From the IMG/VR virus record IMGVR_UViG_3300044633_000411, positions 1-49,330 of that record: DNA of 49,330 bases; one strand, given 5' to 3'. This document shows positions 24,257-36,200 of this stretch, piece after piece. Position 1 is the first letter of the stretch. Each line of letters begins with the position of its first letter. Source of the DNA: a virus. The notes under the pieces were generated by a model. It did no database searches. It saw only the letters and a list, made by a program, of their open reading frames with translations, and was not told the origin of the DNA. The translations under genes were made by a program, and so were the position numbers.

Positions 24257-27200
24257 TTAAATAGTTGGCGGTTCGTATTCTGCAGATGGCACTGCATTTA
24301 TGAACGCAGTTATTTCTTCAGACCCTGTTTGCCAATATACTCCGGTTTTTCTAATAACACTAACTAATGTTCCAGGAGTTATTGGGCAAGTTATTAATAC
24401 TCGTCTTGATGCTCCTGTAACAGCAAAATCAGCATTAAATTGAATATCGCCTGTCGAACTTAATGTACTTAAATTTATATTATGAACAGTATATGGTGCT
24501 TTTTTCAATCGTATATTTCCTATAAAATAAATCCATTTATTGCGATCATTTTTAAAATTAACACTACTAGTATGCGCAACTATACATCGATATGCATACA
24601 CACCTACATTAACAATATCATTTACCAAATAACTAACATTTGATTCCCACATTTCATCCGATTTATAACCACCAACAAACACTTCAATTTCATCAGTTTG
24701 GCCATATACCGAATCAATTACCCAACTAGCAGATGATTTTTTAGGAATATATGATAATTCGATTACTGTTGCCGCTGTTCCGTCCGATAATATTGTAATA
24801 TTAGCATCAGTTATTGTAAATTGATCAATTTTTACTGTATCGGTATATGAAATAGATTCAGCTGATCCAATTTCCTGAACTACTGAATTAGCTTTATGAA
24901 TACTCGCAACACCTGTTCCCATTGTTCCCCTACGTAACCCACCTAAAGTATTGTTTTCATTTGTAAAAAATTCAATTCTTTCGCCATTAATGTCAATAAC
25001 TCCCGGTCTGTTTACTAGTTGATTTGGATTCTCAAAATTAGTTGAATCAACTAACGTAATAGTAGTATCTCCTTGTAGTAAATCTTTAGCTAATTTAGTT
25101 TTTTTATCTCTTTCTAATCTAGTATATTTTACCGTATTTAACATGTCTTTAAACTGCATAAATGCACCGGTTTCTAATTTAGTGTAAACCTTGATAGCAA
25201 GAGTATCAACTACTTGACCAGGTACAACTTCTTCAGGTCCGTATCCGTTAACAGTTGAATAAAATTCATCACCGTCGACGACTATATCTTCCGGTGTTAT
25301 CCCTGCTGCTGATCCCATTGCAAAATTACCACCCGATAATAACGTATCATAATCATTAACAACTGATCCGTCGCTAGTTTCTTTGCGAATAATAATAGTA
25401 TCACCAGCTGACACGTTAAGTGATCCAGGTAACTCAATAATGTTAGATTCACCCGTTGTTACTGGAGTTAACATTACTACATCAACATTAGTGTTTACTA
25501 CCCCAAAACTATAATCAGATGCATCAACTCTAACCGTATCAGTAGTATCTACTTTTTTATAATACACGTTAAACCGTGTTCCGATTTCCGGAACATACGG
25601 TAATGCAATAGAATACGAAAACGAACTCCCAACTACTACTGTGTAATCGTTGTCAGCAGGATCAATATTATCCCATCGTTCTGAATAATACGGCATACTA
25701 TCCCAACCATGTACTATATCAAAATTAAGACCGCCTACAACTACACCGCCATAATCAATGCCCGACATTAACTGCGGTAAATCTTTACCTATATTTCCCG
25801 AAGTTGGATTATAATAGTAATGTATTCTATCAGTTGCAGTTAACACTTCAATATTTTTATAATAGGTCACAACAATTATACTACTTTTTGCCGGTGCGGT
25901 CTTAAATGTAACAACTCCTGTGTGAACCGTATGCCCATTAACAATAGATGTTACTGATCCTATTGTGTAGTTGTTTCTTAATTCAGGCAACCCGTTAATA
26001 GTTACTGTAGTTCTTCCAATTGTTACATCAGGTAACCAGGTAAGAACAAATTGCACTTTATTTCCTGTTACTATACTGCTGTTAATTGTATCTATTTGTT
26101 GCAAATCATCAATGACATAATCTTGATAAATTCGATCAAATTTTAATTTAATGTTACTTGTTCTTATTAAACTATTACCTAAAATTGCAATAGCTTGTGC
26201 AGTAGTTCCTGTACTTCTATTTCCACCTTCAATTTTAACAATCGGTGTCGTTGTGTACTTTAATCCGGTAGTTAATAACTTAATTCTAGAAATTTGATTA
26301 TTAACAATAAATGCTCTTGCAGTTGCACCTTCGCCTGTGTCCGACACTATTGTTACTACCGGTTCAGTAACGTATTCTGAACCACCATTAATAATCTTTA
26401 TATCAATTACAGAATATCCTACATTATCAACCCAATTTTTCCAAGGATACGTATTAATTAATGGACTATTAACATCAACAACATCAATCTTTTTTGCTGT
26501 TGAATCGTATGCAGCTGGTAAATCAAAGTCACTAACACTAAAATTACTATTTTCAAGAACATCATAGACACTTGTGTATTCTCGAACCTGTGTGCGATAC
26601 GGTTTTACTTCTGATACGTAATCTTCAAAATTAGATAAATTATCATTTTTATAAGTAGCAGATTGGTGTAAATTACCAACATTGTGTGTTACGTTAACAA
26701 AACTAGTCTTAAATATCCAATCAATATACGTTTGCTCACTTAATGCATATCGGACACTTGTAAAAAATAAATCTAGATATTTAGGTTTTAAATCGATCCC
26801 TATTAATAAATCAGTTTTAATAGCATTTAAAATAATTCGTAACTCTACATCTGCATAATTATCGTATACTATCGAATCGTAAATTGCACCATCATACCCT
26901 ATTACAGTATCTTTAAAATTATACAATAACGAACTAAATTGTATTGTTCCGTTTTCACTACCGATTACCTTGTATGATTCTGTCCAATCGATCGATGTTG
27001 ATTCTTGATATTTTTTTAATAAAACCCATCTACCCGAATTAGTAATTCGAATTTTTACATTATCACCAATCGATGCATCGAGTTGGTATAAATCAGCGTA
27101 AGTATTAACCGAATGTTGAATAATAGTAAATTGATTATATCCTGTTTCATACCAATCTACATAATTCCAATATTTATTCACATCATAAGATGCTGTTAAT

Positions 27201-30200
27201 ATCTTAAACCATAAATTATTACTAGTGTTATAAGAGTAAATACTCCAATTTCCATTAGATGTTGAATCACTTAAAACTAACGTCGAAAACGTTCTAACAC
27301 TTAAGACAGTATTGTCATCATAACCAAAACCGCTATTTTCAATAATAATACTAACAATTTGGCCAATTTCATTAATAACTGTTTTTATAGATGCATTAGA
27401 CCCGTTACCGTAAATGATAACGGTCGGAGCAATCAAATATCCTCGCCCTGCATCATTAATGACAACAGACGAAATGTTACCATTAACGATTATTGGAGTT
27501 AATATCGGTAACGAATAATATTTGGTAATTGAAAATCTTAATTCCTCATACGTATCAACAGTAGTATCGTATAATCGAGTTACTTCACTTGGTGCAATAT
27601 CGTATTTCTTTAAATTTGTTAGATTACGTGTATCAGTAATTAAATTTGATTTTAAAATAATATTTGTTTGTTCAATTAATTGCTTTAATGCTTCAAATCT
27701 ATTAACAAACATACTTTGACGAGGTCTATTTTCTATACCATATCGAAGTTTCATAGGCAATAACTGATCTGGTACTATTCGATTGTTAATATCTTTACCG
27801 CACAAGCTATCAAACCATTTTTCTTCCACACTACCTGGTAAGGTCGTAGTTAATGCATTACTAATAAGTTTCCATTGAGTATGAATATTTTGATTAATAT
27901 TATCAACTGTCCAATATTCAACCGATAACACTACATCATTATGTGATAATAACGATTTTACATTAACTAAACTAAATGAATCTAACCCAGTTAATGCTAA
28001 GTATTCATATCCTTGGCCTTTTGGATTACTAATTAATTTAGAAATTGTTGCTGCTGAAATACTTCTTCCAGTAGATGCAACTTCTTTATTTTTAACCCAA
28101 AAATAATAGATAGACGAAAATGTTTGGCTAATAGTATCATATCGGTTTAATTCCGAATAAACATCATCGCCGTACAACGATTTTCCACTTATGTTTAAAG
28201 ACAATCCAGCATCAGTGTCGGCTCTTTTGTCCCACTCGGACGGTTTATATCTACTTGCTACCCATTCATAAATGTCAACTGATGCACCGTATGCTAACGT
28301 ACTTAACATGCTATTTCTATACATTACATTATCGGTAAAATTATCAACAAATTTAGCAGTACGCAAGTCCCACCATAGTGATCCGACTTGCGCAGTGGTC
28401 CATGCAACTCCTGCATCGACAGTTACTAACGTATTACCGGTTGTGTAAACTGCCGGATCATAAGAAAATTTATATTTAATTTCACGTTCGGCAACATTTA
28501 CATGCTTGTCTTGTATAGGATCGACAATATCTAGATATTTTACTAGCTTATTTGTACGTTTATTATATAAAAATGCTTGTTTAATTTTAGTAATATCAGG
28601 TTTAGCTATATGTTTATTCTTAATATTCCAAGTGTATTGCGATACAATCGGTTTTACAAATTCATATACCACTCCTAGTTGATTATCAGACCCAGGAGCA
28701 CCGACAATAACACCAGTTGGAGTAGCTACTACTGCTGCTCCAAATGTACGATTATTACTAACCGGTGCAGGCGGTGTTAAGTGCTCGCTAAATAACCACT
28801 TAGACTCATATCTATCAAATACAGCAATCGATGACGAATATGCATTATTAAAAAATGAACTAAACGATACATCAGTAAAATTAGCATCAACTAATAACGG
28901 CTCGATCTCGTAACCTACTACTAATGTAGTATAATCATTTGCAAATTTTAAGTTACTACCAAACTCTCCTGATACTGCAACTGTTGGAGATACTAACGCA
29001 GTCGGTTCAGGTAGTATGTAACCATTTTCAGTTTTACCGTATATTTCAACTCTTCCTTCGTAAACATCACCATCGACTAACGACGACACTGCAATGTAAT
29101 CATCGTTTTTAGATATATCAACATATTTTCCAAATACTACCGAGTTATACGGAGCATTAATATTATGCGATACTGCGTAATTTTCATTATCATAATAAAC
29201 ATGAACCCGACCTGTTCTGATAGTAGTTGACATATACGGCTCTGATACAACTAGTGTATTTTTAGACGAAATTGCTATCGATTTTCCAAATTGTAAAGAA
29301 CCGGTAAGTGTCACTACATTATCTAAATTTTGATCCCATCCGTATAATGAAAAACTAATAATACCTGCAGGTTTTTCAGTTGGCGGATTATTAACTTCAA
29401 TAGTTGAGGTTTCTTCATTTACTAGCATAACAACTTGACCACTCGTAAACCCTTTACCAGAAACGATCATGCCAGGTATTATACTCTCAACTGATGACAC
29501 TTTTACAGTTGTTCCTTTACTTCCTGCTGAAATATAAACTGGAGCAGCATATACTACAGATGTATAATTTACACAATACACATTACCGATTGCTGTTCCG
29601 ATAATTAACTTATTATTACCAAATGCTAAAGATTTACCAAATTGTTCATTGTTTAAGTTAGTTGTATCGGAATCAGGATTGAGGTTCTCTATTGTACTAT
29701 ACAAACTGTATGCGTTACTTAAATCTCTTTTATATATCGACACAGCTCCTCTACTATATTGATCTGCACTCGGTGACCCGAGTGCAATCCAAATTCCGTC
29801 TCTAGAAATAGCAACTTCAGTAGCAAAGTTTGATTTATTATATACTGGAAAACGACTTGTAAGAACTTGAGCTAATACCCATCCTTGCAATACAGTATTA
29901 TTATAAATCATTACTGAACCTTCAGCTTCTAAATTTTCAGTTGTTATTGCAGAAACAGCAACAATTTTACCATTCTCAGTTGTTGATACCGAACGACCAA
30001 ATTGAGTTATTTTAGGTGTTAATGCTTTGTGTAATGCATTAAGCTTATAAATTTTATCGTATTGCCATACTTTCCAATTACTAGTATTATCATAAAAATC
30101 ACTAGAATCGTCGTCGTTATCAGTCCATAATTTTACACCATTAACAATATCATCTTCCTTGTAATTGTTATAATCAATTGACTGTTTAATTCTACGAGAT

Positions 30201-33200
30201 ACAAACATTCCAGTTATCGAAGTGTCTGATAACGAGAATGATGATACTGATGAAATTTCAATAACTGCAGTACCTGTAACAACAGTTCCTACACCACTCC
30301 ACTCGATAACACTAATTTCACCAGTAGTAGTTACTTCTTTAATTGTAATGACTAAATTATTTGCTATCTTAGCACCGCCTAACTTATTTCCTAAAATAGT
30401 AATAGTTTCATTAACTGCATAACCTTCGCCTGCATTAGATACAGATACCTCGTATGCTAACTCTGTTCGAAGAACTACAAATGTTGCACCTGTGCCGCTA
30501 CTAGTTGTAATAGTCGGTATAATATTAGTATACTGAACATACACTTTACTAACTTCGGCTGCTATAGTAACAGTAGAATCATTAATGCTAATTATTGATC
30601 CTAATACAATATCGTTAATATTTTCAATGGAAAATTTAACTGTTTCTGCATCATTAGAAATGTCTGTTATTGTGTATGATCTGCTAACATAATGATACAC
30701 ATTCCAGTCTAATGGTGCAAATGTACACATTATATATTGACCAAAACTAATAGACGATATATCTGCTGTGTTTAAAAAATCATCCAACGTTTGAAAATTA
30801 ACATCAACTTCGTCAGTTCTTGCATACACTGTTGCAGTTTTTAATGATTTAGCAGTTGGCCATATTGCAGGTTTATATCCAGCTGGTTTTAAATATATGT
30901 CTGTTGGGATTAACTGAATAACTACATTAGACTCGGTAGTACGATCACTAACTAAATTAAATCCTTGAGGATTTACTGTAAATTTTGATTCAGGAAGTAC
31001 AAACTCGATATTTTCAAAAGACGAGCATGCCCCGTATTGGCCAGTGCGAACTGCCCATTCTTCATAAAATTCTAAACTTTCTTTGTTTGATGCACTTAAC
31101 ACGTCAAATAATTTATTAAGAACATTTTGTGTTCCTTTTTCAATAATCATACCTTGATAAAATTTATATTCACTTACATCATCTTGTATAATGTTTTCAA
31201 GATATTGGCGTTTTTGATAACCAACTAAATGTTGTGCCATTTGTTGTTGTGCTATATCAAAATTTTCACTATCTAAACTATAAAAATCATTAAACTGGCT
31301 TGCTTTGTAATTCCAATTTGGCAATAGTTTAGCTGTTGGTTTGTTATCTAATTTTACCCATTTTGTATTGTCAAATAGTTCTTCGCCTTGATATGATTCA
31401 TTAGCACTATAATAGAATGATTTATGACGTACAATGTCACCGATCGAATATGCCTTCCACGGTGTCCATTCAGTTAATATTGCTCTATCAACTACAAAAC
31501 CAGGAACTGCTAACGATCCGTTCCAATTAATACTAACATAGCCAGAAACTTTAAGTTTATCCTGTTTATACCCACTTTCCAAATTATATATTGTATCATT
31601 AAACATTGTGGTATTGTTGATAATTACAACATGTTCACGTTGAATTAGATAAAAACTTGCACAATATATGCCTACGTCACCTCGAGGTGAATACGATACT
31701 TCATTGTTTACTCTGAACGTATTTAAAAAATGTGTAGTAATAGGATTACCACTAGCATCAAACAATTCGTAGATATTACTTGGATTACTAATATCATCAA
31801 CTACTGTTAACACTGTGTTAAATGACAACTTATTTGCTGCAGGACTTAACGATATTACTGAATTACCAGTTAAATCAACCCCGTTTAATAACAAATAATC
31901 ATCTTCATTAAACCAACCAGGTTTCATAGTAAGTAATGCTTTATAAAATTCTCCATTATATCTTACAATGTCACCATATTTAATACTAACTTCAGGCTGC
32001 CACTCTATCCAAATAACTGTCGGTGCTGTCCAGTTTTGTGTAGTCCAAAACATAAATTCTTTAGCACTAGTTTCCCAGTTTGATACTGTTTCTAAACTAG
32101 AACTAAACTCATTAAATCTAAATCCTTGAGCAGATAACCATTGACCATATCCTAATAAGAAATCAACAACGTCTTGAATATCTGTAATTCGAGTACCGTA
32201 TTGAATAACTTTTGCATTTGAATTCCAGTTTGTTTTAAAGATTACATCGACTCCTCCGACTATTGGCAAAGAATCAAGTTTAACATATATAGAAGTGTCA
32301 AAATTAACCGTTGATAAATGCGATGCAGTTACACGATAAAATCCTCCTTGATATGAAACTATATTTCCTTCAACATATCTATTGCCTATGCCCCATTCTA
32401 TATAAGATTCAGAAATGCCTCCGATATTTACATATGCACCTGCAGACGAAGTTGGAGTATAATATTTAAAAAATGGTTGTATTTGACTATAACCTTTAAT
32501 TTCGTATCCGCTTGCTACTTTGGTTATAATTACACCACTGTATGTTAACGTAGTAAGAGGAGATGATGTATTTAATATAACTTTATAATCTTCTTGAGGG
32601 ATAAAAACACTACCTACAGATGTAGGAGATTTTGAATCTAGCAATAGGTTAAACTTTTCTTTAGATGTAAATGCACTAACTCGATAAGATAATTTTGCAG
32701 TAATAGTTTCTAATTCAGTTTTATATTCGGTATATGCATCCAATGTATCGCAATTGATATTGTTAATTAAATAATTTATTAATCCTGCAGTTTGAATACG
32801 AGTATTACTTAAATAAACACTCGGAAACTTAACTGATGCAGGAGTGATCCTTACTCCTGTATCAGCATAAACGATCTGGCCTGCATTATTTCTAACTAAC
32901 CTTGATCGATCAATTAATTTACCTATTGTGTTAGCCGGATATAACAAAATTGCAGTTTTTAATACACTAAATGAGTAATGAGAACTTCTTCTCCATGCAG
33001 ATTCAATTGGAGATCCGTCGCCAAATGTAAAATCACCTTGTAGACTGCGAACTTCTTCACCAGATACTAATCCGCTGTAGTACGGGCTAATTAAATTCCC
33101 ATCTTCGTCGACCGGAATATGGTTTAATAGATATGGTTTAATATACTTTGTAACTCTAACAACCGATTTATTTGGTTCTTTAATAAGACCGTTACTAATA

Positions 33201-36200
33201 TCGTCCCATAATACTAAATTGTTACCTGTATACGGTGCTGGTCCGTATACTTCTATCCACCATGCTGGTTCTTCACTAAACCCTAGCATTTCCCATGGGC
33301 ATAAATGCGGACGATCAGTATCTAGCATCCATTGGTATATTCCTCTCCAAAATGCCGGAACAATCCTACCGTCCGGAGCACGGTGATTATTATAATTAAA
33401 AGTAAAAGAGTTTGTTTTATCATAACTTAACAATGTTGAAAAATCAACACCTGCGTCGACTGCCCATTTATTAAAATTTGGCATTAACACATCATTGAAC
33501 TCATGTAAACTGTAATCAGTTTTACGAGAATAAGACGGTATAATATCTGTTAAATCAAAAATATGAGGATCGTATTGTACTTTAATATTATTGTAAATTC
33601 GTTTTTCTAATTCTAACAATAACTCATCACGAAAATCATCATATGCTAATGTTAGACTACCGTCATGCCCTTGTATCATCATCCTAGGTGTAATTAATGA
33701 GGTGTCTAAAAATAGTTTTGGTTCATATTTTGGCCATAATCCTAATTTTGTAGGAGTTTCTGGCACTAAGCATCCGTCAGTACTATCATATTCGTACACA
33801 GATACAACATCACCTGCAACTATTGATGCAGTTACTACTACAAATCCTTGATTATTAAATGTATATTCTTTACCGTGAATTAATTGAACATCATTTAAAT
33901 ATACGCCGACTGCTTTACTAGACAGTGATTGTAAATCAAAAACCGCCGACAATGAAAAAATGTTATCTTCAGGAGCCGAAACGGTAAAGTCAACTTGTGT
34001 TTTTGCATTATACGGTATCATATCACTAAAATAATACGGTGATGTTTTAGAAAAATTAATAAACAACTCTTGCAGTATTAAATTTACGTGGTGAACCGGT
34101 GATGTGTCAACACCTAATGTTTCAGATACGGTTAAAAACGATTTTTTAAATTTACAATAATCGTCTCTTGACTGTTCTATTGCTCTAATTACATTGCTAG
34201 TATCAGAAGTAATATGGTATAACGACAAACTTGCAGGTCCACTATGCTGTACAAACCGTGTTCCGTAAGCTGACACAGGTCCTAAATCTCTTAGATTACC
34301 AACATTAGGTTGCAATTCTAAATACCCAAGTGTGTAAATGTTATCAATTATACTGCTAACATGGTCGCGAACTTCACCTAATGTAAACTCTGTCAACATA
34401 CTATTTAACGGGTTATTTTGAACATTGATAGGTATTTCATAGTATCCGTTTAAATTAATCGGTATCATTGAAATTACTTTAATTAATACTATATCAGTTA
34501 ACTCAACGTCGTTTTTAAACTTTATTTGATAATAAGGTAATTTAACATTTTTTGAATTAGTCGAAACTAATTGCCAATTGTTTTCTGTAGATGCTGCAGG
34601 CTGTTGATCTGCAGATATAATTCTGTCATTATTCACATATACACGAATTTCAATATCATTAATATCAGGAAGACTATCAAAAATGTCAATATCAAAGTTA
34701 TTAACTATAGCCGAATCCTTGTATAATCGAATTGCAGCTTGTGAATTTTTGATTTTAGATGTTTCCCATCCGTTAACATATTGTACACTGTTATCATCAT
34801 TAGTTTTAACTAAGAATCCAGTATCAATCGATTGTGTAATCGTTTTTTCATTTAATTCGTATTTGAATACATCGTTAATTAATGCAAATTTAAAAACAAT
34901 ATCACCGATATTGTTAATATTTTTATACGATAATGCAAACCCTAAATTTAAATCTGTTGTTCCAGTTCCGACTTTATAAGAAAAAATCGATGTGCCTTTA
35001 AATGTAGTACCTGGATATGAACTTGTATCACCGACACTTACTAAATTAACATCTACTATATCAAATAGAGGAGTTTGATTTGATTTTGTTTTTTGCTGAC
35101 CTAAGTTCCACGATACTCCGTTATACCAAAATATGTTACCTTGATATGTTGTACCTTGTTTTACTAAAACAACTTGGTTTTGTTCAGGTTCGGCTACTTT
35201 CACTAGTCGGATTTGACGACTAGTATCCATTGTAGTAGAAATATTAGTAATCGTACCTTCAATCGGTTTTGCTCCACCTAAGATAGTATATGCAATGCTA
35301 GAAGAACTAAGAATTGCAGTTATTTTAATAACATCAGGATCGAGTGTTCCGCTATATAATTGCCCGGTTCCTGCAGTTGCAATTAGATTCCCTCCGACTG
35401 TTAATCCTGCAACTGAGGTTAATCCTGTAACAACTGCAGTCCATCCTGAATTAATTGCGTTAACTTTCTCAATTACTCCAGTTTGGCTTATTTTTCGTGT
35501 AGTAACTTCATGCAACACATCAATAAAATCTACTTGATATACATTATTTGTTACAAGAACATCGGTATCTGCAGTGAATATTACTCGTCGTCCTTCGATT
35601 AAATTAATGCCATCGATGTTATATCCTAACGACCCTTCAATTGTTGAAAATGCATCACGAGTAACTGTATCAATTACATCAACATCAACGATTGCACGAG
35701 TTCCAAAATTAAATAATTTTAAATTTTTTTCAAATTCGATAATTGGTCTAACTGCTCTAAAAGCTTGATCGTAAGTTGCAGGTATGTCGTTTGCTAACGC
35801 ACTCTTCTCAATCACCTCTTTGTGAATCCACTTATTGTTTCTACTCCAAAAATTTCTATCGTTACTTGCTCGATTAATTACAATATAATCCGGATTAGTT
35901 ACATACGATGTAGAATCACTAAATGGAGTTGTATCAAATAAATCATTTTCAAACAGCATCGATTTTGATGTAGTATACGATGTTATAATTTCTAAATCTT
36001 TTTCATTTATTAATTGTATGCTAGTGCCTACTCCTTCAACAAAATATCTACCAGTTGCATAGGTCTTAGGATATACATTACCTGCGAATTGAACTCGCAT
36101 TCCATTACTTAAATTAATATTATTAAATTTATAAGTCTTCTTTCCGATAATTTCTGCATCAACATTAATGTAACTGTTATCGCTTAGATCTAAAATATTA

